NCBI GenBank assembly: GCA_937128505.1
Contig: CAKZMM010000118.1
Span: 1 to 64,000, forward strand
Direction: 5' to 3'
Source: an uncultured Thermogutta sp.
GTDB lineage: Bacteria; Planctomycetota; Planctomycetia; Pirellulales; Thermoguttaceae
Length of the DNA stretch: 64,000 bases
Under the pieces are notes generated by a model, which saw only the letters and a program-made list of their open reading frames with translations, did no database searches and was not told the DNA's origin. Every line of letters starts with the position of its first letter. Within the stretch, counting starts at the first letter, position 1. This document shows positions 28,119 through 37,291 of the stretch, piece after piece. A program made the position numbers and the translations under genes.

Positions 28119-30005
28119 TCAGGTTTGGTCTGACACACCGCCCGGTGCTTGGCTTACTTGTGAAGCCGCATCGACCCAGGCGCGCAACTGTTCGGCCTCG
28201 GCCTTGATGCGGTCGCGGAGCGTAGGCTTATCCAGGTCCTTCGTGTCGCACAAGGTCAGAAGAGCCTGCATTCGCTCGAAAAGTTTTTGCATCTTCTCTT
28301 TGCTCGGCCCGTCGGGGATGAGTACGGCCACACCATCCATCGGGCGATTGGAGGGCACCCACATGAATTCATCGACGCTAGTGAGGCCAAAAAACACGGC
28401 GTTGATGCTGCTTTTAAGCCGGCGCCGATTGCCCAGGGTGCGGTCCGGCTGCGTTTGCTTGGCTTGAGTTCGCACTCCAGGATATGGATATCCCGGCATG
28501 TCAGGAGGCCCCATGCCGGGCATGGTGTCGTCCGTGTAAGTCCCGGCATAACCGGAAGACTCATAGCCATATCCCTCCATGGCACCCGCGTAGGGGCTAT
28601 ACCCCGGATAACCGGGATAACCGGGATAACCGGGCCTAGTGCCGGGGCCCGGCGGGAGTTCGCCTTCCTGAATTTCGCGTTCCAGCTCGGCCATTTCCGC
28701 TTCGCAAGCATCCAAGGCAAATTGTCCCAATTGGGCCAGGATTCGATCAGGATCCATTCCCGTGATGCCTTGATAGTCGAGCATGCCCAGCGCCCGGGCC
28801 GCCGAGCGACGGACCAAAAGCGGCTCGTCTTTGGCGCCCACGATATCGATGAGGAGTTTGCCCACTTGCGCTTGATCCCCCGGGAGTCCCAGTAGTCCCA
28901 AGACTTCGATTGCCCGAGCCCTCAGCCATTGATGTCCGACCAAGGTGCGTCCGGAGGGCGGCAATTTGGTGGAGGCTAACTCGATTAATTCCGGCAGCAG
29001 CTCGCCGGTCACCATTTGCTGGTCGGCGATCCCCAGCACTGCATGGCGGATCAATCCGACCAAAGCGGCCACGGAAAGGGCGTCGGGAAAGTTTTCGGTC
29101 TTTAGAGTATCTACGAGGATGCGGGCTGCTTGGGGCAGTGGAGTCGGCGGTTCGCGGATATTGGTCGATTCCACGGCGTTCAAATCGGCGATGGCCAAGA
29201 GGGCATTCATTCGTGCTGCCGGATGGTAGGGGCCACCTTCGTCGTTAACAATCCGGGAGAATAGCCCCAGGACAATCTGCTGGAGCTGCCCGTGCACAGG
29301 TTTCCCTCGGGCGATGACGAATTCCAGACGCAGTTCCTTACGAAAATCGGGCAGTTTGGTAAAGTTCTCCGGCCAAGTCCATCGGGCCAACGCATACTGC
29401 TCGTAGTAATCGCGGAAGACTGCTTCACGATCCGCAGGAACGGTCCCCGCGTTCAGGTAGCCCATGATTTCCCGCAGCCGGATCGCTTGCCAATCCTTCT
29501 CGGTGCGGGACTGATCGCCGCGAAGTTCGACAAACTTGATTTGATCCAAGGAAGGAGTCGCCGCTCGGGGAGGCGGCTGTGGGGGACTGCCCGGCGGGGT
29601 GGCAGCACCACGAGCTGGTCCTGCCGGCGGAGCAGGTTGCGGCGGTTGAGCGCCCGGCGCTTCCGCTGGTTGCGGTGGTTCCCCCGGTTGTACGGGTTGC
29701 GCTGCGGCACTATCCGCCGGAGGAGCTGCTTCAGGCGCTGGCGGAGATGCGGCAGGGGGTGCGGCTTCGGCTTGCGGGTTAGTCGGCGCGGGGCTAGCCG
29801 CGGGAGGAGCTGCCGGCTGAGAGGCCGCAGGCGGCGCCGGCTGTTGTCCGAATCCCGACCGGGTTCCGCAGTCCGCACAGCAAAAGAGCAGGAATAACCC
29901 CGTCACAACAACAAAAGTCCCGGCGCGACGCCAGGCCGGACTTACCCTCTGAACCGCACGCCGCCCAAATTGGCTAACGGCTTTGACCGGTTTTTTGCAA
30001 GACAT
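28119..30005 (-). CDS. Exported Pro/Ala-rich protein with helical-repeat domain, 628 aa
   Basis: A hydrophobic segment near residues 28-45 (AGTFVVVTGLFLLFCCADCG) serves as signal or anchor. Residues 55-150 are Pro/Ala-rich (PAPPAASQPAAPPAASPAPT). A helical domain follows at about 155-440, with paired helices such as RMNALLAIADLNAVE, LSVAALVGLIRHAVL and RARAIEVLGLLGLPGDQAQV, then LLVRRSAARALGMLDYQG, which look HEAT-like. Next comes a Gly/Tyr/Pro region with a PGY triplet repeated, then a C-terminal helical domain. I know this layout as typical of planctomycete exported proteins of unknown role. The ATG at 30005 has no strong binding site. Confidence 0.65.
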   Translation of the reverse strand: MSCKKPVKAVSQFGRRAVQRVSPAWRRAGTFVVVTGLFLLFCCADCGTRSGFGQQPAPPAASQPAAPPAASPAPTNPQAEAAPPAASPPAPEAAPPADSAAAQPVQPGEPPQPAEAPGAQPPQPAPPAGPARGAATPPGSPPQPPPRAATPSLDQIKFVELRGDQSRTEKDWQAIRLREIMGYLNAGTVPADREAVFRDYYEQYALARWTWPENFTKLPDFRKELRLEFVIARGKPVHGQLQQIVLGLFSRIVNDEGGPYHPAARMNALLAIADLNAVESTNIREPPTPLPQAARILVDTLKTENFPDALSVAALVGLIRHAVLGIADQQMVTGELLPELIELASTKLPPSGRTLVGHQWLRARAIEVLGLLGLPGDQAQVGKLLIDIVGAKDEPLLVRRSAARALGMLDYQGITGMDPDRILAQLGQFALDACEAEMAELEREIQEGELPPGPGTRPGYPGYPGYPGYSPYAGAMEGYGYESSGYAGTYTDDTMPGMGPPDMPGYPYPGVRTQAKQTQPDRTLGNRRRLKSSINAVFFGLTSVDEFMWVPSNRPMDGVAVLIPDGPSKEKMQKLFERMQALLTLCDTKDLDKPTLRDRIKAEAEQLRAWVDAASQVSQAPGGVSDQT

Positions 30006-30635
30006 CGATCCGATCCCTTATCCGCGTGGTCATTTACACCCAAGACCCCGTGGTTTTCTCAATCAGGGTGGATAAAAAAATACCACCTTTCGGAAAGCAC
30101 CCCGTTTTCGCTAGCGGCGTGTTGCCGACGAATCTTTTTGAATTCTTTTTAACTGAATTATAGCCCCAAGACGGGTGACGCAGCCCTGTAAGAGAGCTGC
30201 GTTGCGTATCGCGTGCCCAATGCGCGCGAAAATATTTTTGAGCTCCATATCGAGACGATTCCACTTCTATTTTCCCATAATACCTAGCCTAACACGCTGA
30301 TTCCCTGTTTGTCAACGTACTAACTTTCGGAGTTAGTCCCGAGTAAAGCCTCCCCGGATTATTCCCGATTTAGTCCTCCCTGGGTCACCCCGATCGAGGT
30401 CGCACGGACCAGGTTGCTTGTTTGGCGGTATATGCGAGGCGTGATTTTCTGGAAGCGCTGGAACACGAAGTTTTTGCTAGCTGGTTTGTTGCACGTGAGC
30501 TTTATCGCCCTGATTTTCGCATTGTTATTTGCCGCTTCGCTGCGGTATTCGCCTTGGGGGTAGCACTCGGTGAGTTATTTTTTACCAGCGTTTTCGCTAT
30601 TTCCGTGGTTCGGGCTGCGCTATCTCCTGCGCTAA
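30006..30635. other. Intergenic, one dyad
   Basis: A 7-bp perfect dyad ACTAACT-TTCGG-AGTTAGT lies at 30319-30337. It is about 310 bases upstream of the exported-protein start and downstream of the RND pump. A + strand frame at 30422 shows no binding site and is not supported. Confidence 0.45.
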
Positions 30636-33600
30636 TCAAGCTGTTTTTGCCGAGTTGCTCTTTCTGGAGAATAGCAGGTAGTAGACAACCGGCACAACGA
30701 TCAACGTGAAAGCCGTGGAGGCGAAAATGCCAAAAATGATGGCCCACGCTAACCCGGAGAAGATCGGATCTAGGGTAATCACCCAGTTGCCCAGCAAGGT
30801 GGTACCGGAAGTAAGGAAAATGGGCCGCGTCCGCACCGCGACACTACGGATGATCGCCTCGTGAAGCGGGAATCCCTCCTCCACAGCATGTTGAATGAAG
30901 TCGATGAGCACGACCGAATTTCGCACGACAATCCCCGCCAAGCCGATCATACCGATCATCGCCGTCGCCGTGAAAAACACGGGATTCGGGTAGCCTTCGA
31001 TCGGACGATTCACCAGGAGATTGAGGAGCCAAAACCCGGGCATAATCCCGATCGCCGTTAGCGGAATAGCCAACATGATGACCAGCGGCAAAACGCGAGA
31101 CTGGGTTTCAAACATCAGGAGCACGAAAATCGCGAGCAATGCCACGCCAAAGGCAATTCCAAGGTCGCGGAAGACATCGAGCGTAATTTTCCATTCTCCT
31201 TCCCCGGCCCAATGCACCTCGAATCCCTTCGGCAATGCCCAGGGCACCCCCCCGCCCGGCTGAAACCATGTCCGGGCCTCAATCGGCCGCGGAGATGCCG
31301 GGGTGGAAGGAACGGGGCTTCCCGCGGGCAAACGATCCAACTCCATATCCATAACGGCATCCGCCGGTGGACGGCCGGCAACTTCGGCCATCACATAAAC
31401 CACCCGGCGGAGGTTCTTGTGGTAGATCGTCTGATCTTCTTCCTTTTGGGCGAACCTACCTAGTTCGCCGATTTGCACCAATTGGCCCTGTTGGCCGCGG
31501 ACGTAGATCTCTTCCAAATCTTCCGCGGCAGAGCGAATCAGCCGGGGCAACCGCAGCCACACCTCCAGCGGATGAACTTCATGCGGATCCTGTAACTGAG
31601 TTACCATCATGCCGTCGAGAGCCATTTGCAACGTCCGCCCGATATTTTCTTTGGATACGCCGGACAGTGCCGCCTTCGGCTGATCGGTCTCGAAGCCAAG
31701 CACGGTGCGTCGGGCCTCCACCGTGGTGTCGATATCCACGACAAGCGGCTCTTGAGCCATTCGGTCGGCTACGATCTTTGCGGCGTCGCACAGAGCCTCG
31801 TAGATGGCCTCGGGAGGGCCGTAGATTTCGGCGGTGATCGTCGAGAGCACCGGCGGTCCGGGCGGCACTTCGACCAACTTGACGTTGGCCCCGTACAGGG
31901 CGGCAATCTCGGTGATTCGGTTCCGAATCCGCAGCAAGATCTCGTGCGACTGATGTGCTCGGTAGGCTTTGTCGGCGAGGTTCACGCGGATTTCCGCCAC
32001 ATGCGAGCCTTCCCGCAGGTAGTAGTGACGGACCATGCCGTTAAAATCCATAGGCGATGCCAGGCCGACGTACAGTTGGTAGTCGCGCACTTCGGGGACT
32101 CGGGCCAGGTGCTGGGCCAGTTGCCGCGTGACGAAGTCGGTGTACTCCAGGGTGGTGCCCTCGGGCATATCGACTACGATCTGGAATTCGTTCTTGTTGT
32201 CGTACGGAAGCATCTTCAGCGGGATGACCCGTAAAGCCGGCAGGGCCATGGCTGCTACCAAAAGTGCCGCCACGCCGAGCAAAACCAACCACGACAGCAA
32301 ACGACTGCGGACAATCGGGCCGAGGATGGCCTGGGAAATCCGATAAATCGGTCGCTCTGTGAGTTCGAAGCGCGGCTCGTGCTCGCCTGCTTTTTTCAGG
32401 GTGATCATCGCCAGAAACGGCGTGATCATAAAGGCGACAAACGTCGAGACCACCACGGTCAGGGGCACATTCAGTGCCATGGGGGCCATGTAGGGGCCCA
32501 TCATCCCCGTGATAAACATCATGGGGACGAAGCAGACGATGATGGCCAAGGTGGACATAATCAGTGCAGGGCGAACTTCTTGCACCGCTCGGAGCACCGA
32601 TTCCCGCGGCGGCAAGATGCCCATCGCGAAGTATCGCGCGATATTCTCGACATCGGTGATCGGGTCATCGACCAATAGACCCAGTGCCAGAATCAAGGCA
32701 AAAAGCGTTACTCGGTTGATCGTGTAGCCGGCCAGGAAATTGATAAAAAGGGTAACCCCGTAACAAACCGGCACCGCTAGGGCAACGACTAAAGCGGCCC
32801 GCCAGCCGATCACTAAGCCGATCAACCCCACCACGGTGATCACGGCGATGGCCAGGCTTTCCACCAGCTCGTTGACCTTTTCGTTCGCCGTTTCGCCATA
32901 GTCGCGGGTAATTCGGTAGTGAACCCCGGCCGGCAGGATGCAATCCGGAGAATTGGGATCGGTAAGCTCCGCCATGCGGCGCTGAATGGCTTCCGCCACC
33001 CAAACCGCATTGGTTCCTTTCTTTTTCGCCACCGCAATGTGGACCGCAGGGAAAAGCTGGCCGATTTCCCCAGGCGGGGCGTGGGGCTTAGTTGCCGCTG
33101 CCTCCTGAGTTGCGGAGTCCTTTTCCGCAGGCGGCGGAAGCTCGCCGGGGTTTTCCGCGGCAACAACCGCCCCGGCACCGTGCGCCGACTGTTCGGCAAA
33201 AGCAAACCAGCGATCAATCCCCACCCACGCAGCTAAGCGCGCAAAAAAGCTCCCTCCTGATTGCTGATCACCTCGCGGTCGAAAGTGCTCTTTCGGCTTA
33301 AGCGGATGTTGCGCCGCGGGACCGAAAGCAATCCACGAGTAGCTTTCCACCTCCGCGGGGCCGTCCACGACATCGGCCACGTCTTTTAAGTAAACAGGAC
33401 GCCCTCCGGCAACCTGAATCACCAGGTTCTCCAATTCCCACTTATCTCGGACGAACGTCCCGGCTTCGACGATAAATTCCTGGTTCTGCTGGTCATAACG
33501 ACCGGCACGCACGTTAAGGTTGCTGGCCCGCAAAAGCTCCGCGACCTGAAGGGCGGAACTCTGTCGGGCGGCTAACTCCATCGGCTTGAGATAGACGAGG

Positions 33601-34184
33601 ATTTGCCGCGGGCGAGCGCCGATCACCTGCACCCGGTTCGTGTTGGGAATGCGTTGCAATTCGTTCTCGATTTGCTCGGCCAAACGCCGGAGCTCGTGAT
33701 CCCCATACAGATCGGGCCGATCGCTCCACAGCGTCACGTTGACGATCGGTACATCGTCGATCTCCACCGGCTTAACCACCCAACTGGTCACTGCCGGCGG
33801 AACCAGGTCGATATTCGAGTAGATCTTGTTGTATAACTTCGTTAGCGAATCCTCGCGGTCTTCGCCCACAAAGAATCGCACCGTCACCACGCAGCGGCCG
33901 GGCTGACTCATGCTGTAGACGTACTCCACCCCGTCGATCTGGAAAAGCAATTTTTCCAGACGCAGTGCCACCTGCTGCTCCACTTCTTGAGCCGTTAACC
34001 CCGGAGCATTGATCAGCACATCGGCCAAGGGCACGACGATTTGCGGTTCTTCCTCCCGCGGGGTTACCCACAGGGCGGCAATCCCCAGGGTCAAAGCAGT
34101 TATGGTCAAAAGTACGACGAGATCCGCCCGCAAAAACAGGGCAACAATGCGTGTCAGAAATGGTGTCCGTGCTGTGTCACTCAT
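30636..34184 (-). CDS. RND-family efflux permease with enlarged periplasmic loop, 1182 aa
   Basis: The protein has helix 1 (VVLLTITALTLGIAALWVTP), then the porter domain (INAPGLTAQEVEQQVALRLE). Helix 4 carries the proton-relay pair (ALGLLVDDPITDVENIARYF). In the second half IGLAGIVVRNSVVLIDFIQH takes the helix-10 position. An insertion of about 100 low-complexity residues (near 295-390, with GGSFFARLAAWVGIDRWFAF inside) precedes the second porter segment. The ATG has TTGGAG upstream. It is 310 bases downstream of an adaptor gene on the same strand and forms the inner-membrane part of that pump. It differs clearly from the pump at 8.2-11.7 kb, and the substrate is unknown. Confidence 0.9.
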   Translation of the reverse strand: MSDTARTPFLTRIVALFLRADLVVLLTITALTLGIAALWVTPREEEPQIVVPLADVLINAPGLTAQEVEQQVALRLEKLLFQIDGVEYVYSMSQPGRCVVTVRFFVGEDREDSLTKLYNKIYSNIDLVPPAVTSWVVKPVEIDDVPIVNVTLWSDRPDLYGDHELRRLAEQIENELQRIPNTNRVQVIGARPRQILVYLKPMELAARQSSALQVAELLRASNLNVRAGRYDQQNQEFIVEAGTFVRDKWELENLVIQVAGGRPVYLKDVADVVDGPAEVESYSWIAFGPAAQHPLKPKEHFRPRGDQQSGGSFFARLAAWVGIDRWFAFAEQSAHGAGAVVAAENPGELPPPAEKDSATQEAAATKPHAPPGEIGQLFPAVHIAVAKKKGTNAVWVAEAIQRRMAELTDPNSPDCILPAGVHYRITRDYGETANEKVNELVESLAIAVITVVGLIGLVIGWRAALVVALAVPVCYGVTLFINFLAGYTINRVTLFALILALGLLVDDPITDVENIARYFAMGILPPRESVLRAVQEVRPALIMSTLAIIVCFVPMMFITGMMGPYMAPMALNVPLTVVVSTFVAFMITPFLAMITLKKAGEHEPRFELTERPIYRISQAILGPIVRSRLLSWLVLLGVAALLVAAMALPALRVIPLKMLPYDNKNEFQIVVDMPEGTTLEYTDFVTRQLAQHLARVPEVRDYQLYVGLASPMDFNGMVRHYYLREGSHVAEIRVNLADKAYRAHQSHEILLRIRNRITEIAALYGANVKLVEVPPGPPVLSTITAEIYGPPEAIYEALCDAAKIVADRMAQEPLVVDIDTTVEARRTVLGFETDQPKAALSGVSKENIGRTLQMALDGMMVTQLQDPHEVHPLEVWLRLPRLIRSAAEDLEEIYVRGQQGQLVQIGELGRFAQKEEDQTIYHKNLRRVVYVMAEVAGRPPADAVMDMELDRLPAGSPVPSTPASPRPIEARTWFQPGGGVPWALPKGFEVHWAGEGEWKITLDVFRDLGIAFGVALLAIFVLLMFETQSRVLPLVIMLAIPLTAIGIMPGFWLLNLLVNRPIEGYPNPVFFTATAMIGMIGLAGIVVRNSVVLIDFIQHAVEEGFPLHEAIIRSVAVRTRPIFLTSGTTLLGNWVITLDPIFSGLAWAIIFGIFASTAFTLIVVPVVYYLLFSRKSNSAKTA

Positions 34185-34493
34185 GGTCGCTCCAAATCCG
34201 TTCGTTGGTTATCCCCACCCGGCATCATGAGCCTGCCATCCCTTTCAGCCGCCTCTTCACTCGGCTTTTGCCGAGCGGCGCCGACAGTTTAAGGGGCCGA
34301 CAGCATAAGCGGCCGACGGAATAAACCGCCCCACCATAAGCCGTATAGGTTTTCGATCGATTATTTGCTCTGCCTTGCCCACCAGCTTGCTTCGCGGCCA
34401 TACCGCACCAAGCGAGCCCGCTGCCTCCTGACTACCGTGCGTTATCGGGGGTTCCGCCACCGCCTTGAGGATTCGCAGGAAGAAAAGCAAACT
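34185..34493. other. Spacer within the second RND operon
   Basis: 309 bases separate the adaptor stop from the pump start on the same strand. AGCGGCCGAC-like strings recur near 34290-34320. No gene, and no hairpin strong enough for a terminator, was seen. Confidence 0.4.
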
Positions 34494-35726
34494 TCAACCT
34501 TGGGGCACCGCGATTTCCGGAGCCGCCCCCGTGGGCAGCGGCGAGCTATCACGCGGATTGCCGCCGGCATCCGGCGAAGCTTCCGGCCGGATAATCGGCA
34601 TCGCCGGCATGGGAGCTCGAGCCAGCTCTTTGGGCACAAGGACCAGTTCGCCGGGGCTCAGTCCGCTGAGCACCTCGACGAAATCCCCGTAGCCCCTCTG
34701 ACCGCTTTTGATGAATCGGCGTTCGACCTTGCCGGTTACCCGGTCCCACACCCGCACAAACTCCAATTGTCCAATCCGCTGGATGCCCCCGCTATGCAGG
34801 CACAAGTGGCGCCGACTACCTGCCGGGATGAACAATCGGCCGAACATTCCCTCGTAAAGTTCGTCGCTTGGCGGGAGTTTGACTTTGATCAAAAACGATC
34901 GCGTGGCTGCCTCGGCCTGGGGGACTTTTTCATCTACCACCCCGTCGAATTGGCGGTTCAGAGCATCGATGTGGACCACGAGGCGATCCCCCTCGCGAAT
35001 ATGGGCCGCAAGGTTTTCCATCACTGGGACCTCTAACCGCAGCGACTTTTGATCATATAAGCTCAGAAGCGGTGTGCCGGGCCGGGCCATATCCCCCTCC
35101 TCCGCCCAACGGTCGACGATTGTGCCGGATTTCGGTGCCCGAATGACCGTGTAGCTGAGCTGAACTTCCGCCTCGGCCCGTGCCTGCTCGGCCTTCGCCC
35201 GGTTGGCCTCCGCCGCCCGGAGTTTAGCTTCCAAACTGTTAAACTCTTGCGGCGAGATTGCCCCCGGGTTCGTTTGCCGCACCTTGGCGGCTCGGTCGTA
35301 GCGGTCTTGGGCCTCCGCCAGAGTTGCTTTAGCGGCCTCCACAGCGGCCTCGGCCTGTAGCAACTGGGCCTCGAACGCCTGCCGGTCCAATTCGATGAGC
35401 ACTTGTCCTTCTTCCACTACGTCCCCGGCGCGCACATGAATTCGCTGGATCGGGGCGAGAATTCGTGCCGAAATCTCCGTCCGGCTCGCCGCGCGGAGCG
35501 TGCCGATGGCTTCCTGAATATAGGGTTTTTCGCGCACCTGGACCTCATACGGCTCGAACTGGCTTAAGTCGATCGCCGGCCCAGAAGCCGCCAACACTTC
35601 GCGCGGGGCGATTTTTTCGGTGAATAACCCGGCAAACCAGGCAATCACTACGCCCAGCACCACAAGTCCTAGGATAGGGGGAACCACCTTGACTACGAGC
35701 GTTCGAATCCAACTACCCTGCCGCAT
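34494..35726 (-). CDS. RND periplasmic adaptor (membrane-fusion protein)
   Basis: The 410-residue product has one N-terminal anchor (VVPPILGLVVLGVVIAWFAG). A lipoyl-type half follows (ARILAPIQRIHVRAGDVVEE), then a coiled-coil hairpin around residues 120-195 (AAVEAAKATLAEAQDRYDRA), the returning lipoyl half (YTVIRAPKSGTIVDRWAEEG) and beta-barrel and proximal domains ending LSPGELVLVPKELA. It links the RND permease encoded downstream to an outer-membrane channel that is not in this window. The ATG is preceded by GGGAGAAGGAGG. The last 35 residues are Pro-rich and probably flexible. Confidence 0.88.
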   Translation of the reverse strand: MRQGSWIRTLVVKVVPPILGLVVLGVVIAWFAGLFTEKIAPREVLAASGPAIDLSQFEPYEVQVREKPYIQEAIGTLRAASRTEISARILAPIQRIHVRAGDVVEEGQVLIELDRQAFEAQLLQAEAAVEAAKATLAEAQDRYDRAAKVRQTNPGAISPQEFNSLEAKLRAAEANRAKAEQARAEAEVQLSYTVIRAPKSGTIVDRWAEEGDMARPGTPLLSLYDQKSLRLEVPVMENLAAHIREGDRLVVHIDALNRQFDGVVDEKVPQAEAATRSFLIKVKLPPSDELYEGMFGRLFIPAGSRRHLCLHSGGIQRIGQLEFVRVWDRVTGKVERRFIKSGQRGYGDFVEVLSGLSPGELVLVPKELARAPMPAMPIIRPEASPDAGGNPRDSSPLPTGAAPEIAVPQG

Positions 35727-36139
35727 CCTCCTTCTCCCGATATTTTGAACCTTGGTTAACCGAATTGTTTACGATCATTTCCCGCTTGGGTGGCTCGCGC
35801 GATCAATCAAAAGAGCGTTGCCACTAGTCGCAAGAGCGTTCCCACCACCGTGGCTAAAGCCCCCTGCCACCTCCAAAGCCATAACCACCTCCAAGCTGCA
35901 AAGCCATAACCCCGTCCCACCTCCAGAGCTATCACCCACTCCCGCCTCCGGAGTTAAAGCCCCCTCCTGCCTCTGAAGCTATAACCTACGATCATCGGGG
36001 GCCACTTGCTGGCTTACGCAAGCCACGTTGACCAGCTTGAGCAATTGCGACCTGCTCGCAGCGGCATGCTAGCTCAAGACTCGTTCGAAACATTTCCCGG
36101 CCTTGCACGTTGCGCAACGGCATACAGAAGGAGACAAGC
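35727..36139. other. Intergenic containing a 25-nt repeat array
   Basis: The space contains the array at 35807-35979. The remaining bases show no gene. The adaptor promoter should lie between the array and 35726. Confidence 0.5.
35807..35979. repeat. Degenerate tandem array, 24-25-nt period, seven units
   Basis: Five units of exactly 25 nt start at 35855, 35880, 35905, 35930 and 35955, and two of 24 nt precede them at 35807 and 35831. Most share CCACCTCCAAAGC-like ends and a TATAACCCC- or TAAAGCCCC-like start. Sequence identity between units is partial, while length is constant. Confidence 0.8.
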
Positions 36140-37291
36140 TCACGGCTCACCCGGGGCAACTTTCCCCAGCGAGCGAACCGTCTGGAAAATCATCCACCCC
36201 ACCACAACCGCCCCGAGAACAAAGGCCGCCAGAAACATTCCCAGTGGTCCTACCTGCAAAGCAACGGGCATTTGCCACGGCTGGAAGTGAGCACTTAGTT
36301 CCAAATTCTGTACCAGCTGTCGGCTGGCGGCGTTCAGGAGCAGAACGATGAATTGAGCCAATCCAATCGCACTGGCTTCCCACGGCCCCAACGGTTTACC
36401 CCGCAGCACCAGAGCCCCCAGCAGGGCCAAAACACCGATGGGGCTCAGCGCCGTCAGCACGGTGAGCACCACCCAACCGGAGTACCACATTCGCGTCTGC
36501 ACTTCCACCGACCAGCCGGCCAGCGAGTACCACAAGCCAAACGCCCCGAACACCGCTACGCCCACCAGATAAAGCAAAACCGCAAACCGGCCGACCCACA
36601 GCCGATAGGCCTCCGGCTCACCTCGGCCGAAAAGCCCCCCGTCGATCGCTAACCACGCCGCGGTGGTAGTGATCGCCAGTCCGAACATCATCAACCATCG
36701 CGACCAAAGCGTAGGATCCGAGGTATTCAGCGCTAAGCCCAGCGTGGCGCCGGCCACCTCCTGTTGTTGCCACAGGGAGGACCAAGCTCCGAGGTTTGTC
36801 ATCAGACTAAAGCCATTGGCAAACAAAAAGCCGATTACCACAAAAAAGATGCCGGATACAACGCCGGCTGCCATCCGCCAGCCGCTCACGGGCTCATCCG
36901 TTTGCCGTTGATCTGCCCCGTAAAGGTACACCCCGTAATACGCCGGTATCAGTAGCACAATAATCCCCAACCAAAACCAAGCCATGAGGATGGTTGCCGG
37001 GTAGAAAACCGCCGCATATCCCACCTGGACAAAAAGCAGTGGAACAATTCCCAAGTTCACCCCGTAGGCGACCATAAGCGGCATTTGCCGCATCAACCGC
37101 CAGGATGCTCGCCGGGCCAGAGGGTGCCCGCTGGCGGACATCCCCATCGCCAGCAGAATCCCCGCATACCATAAGCTCATGGGAAAGGCATGCAGCGCAA
37201 AGCCCAGCACCTTAAAAAACTCGATGAACCAAAATGGTGCCGGCAGTTGATTCGGATATTGCGTGTTCACCAAGCTCTGCGGATCCATCAT
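36140..37291 (-). CDS. Membrane subunit II of a cytochrome-bd-like complex
   Basis: The 383 residues contain about nine membrane helices, for example VLGFALHAFPMSLWYAGILL, GIVPLLFVQVGYAAVFYPAT, VSGIFFVVIGFLFANGFSLM and LLYLVGVAVFGAFGLWYSLA. The first half resembles the first subunit in shape, suggesting that the two subunits are related by duplication. Several His residues lie near helix ends (H34, H56). Its ATG overlaps the upstream stop by four bases (ATGA), so it is translated with the heme-c-bearing subunit. Both should form an inner-membrane electron-transfer complex. No CXXCH motif is present here. Confidence 0.7.
   Translation of the reverse strand: MMDPQSLVNTQYPNQLPAPFWFIEFFKVLGFALHAFPMSLWYAGILLAMGMSASGHPLARRASWRLMRQMPLMVAYGVNLGIVPLLFVQVGYAAVFYPATILMAWFWLGIIVLLIPAYYGVYLYGADQRQTDEPVSGWRMAAGVVSGIFFVVIGFLFANGFSLMTNLGAWSSLWQQQEVAGATLGLALNTSDPTLWSRWLMMFGLAITTTAAWLAIDGGLFGRGEPEAYRLWVGRFAVLLYLVGVAVFGAFGLWYSLAGWSVEVQTRMWYSGWVVLTVLTALSPIGVLALLGALVLRGKPLGPWEASAIGLAQFIVLLLNAASRQLVQNLELSAHFQPWQMPVALQVGPLGMFLAAFVLGAVVVGWMIFQTVRSLGKVAPGEP

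Noticed and set aside
30422-30709. 95-codon + strand frame with hydrophobic stretches
   Set aside because: It overlaps the end of the RND gene and has no binding site. The hydrophobic look comes from the antisense of membrane-helix codons.
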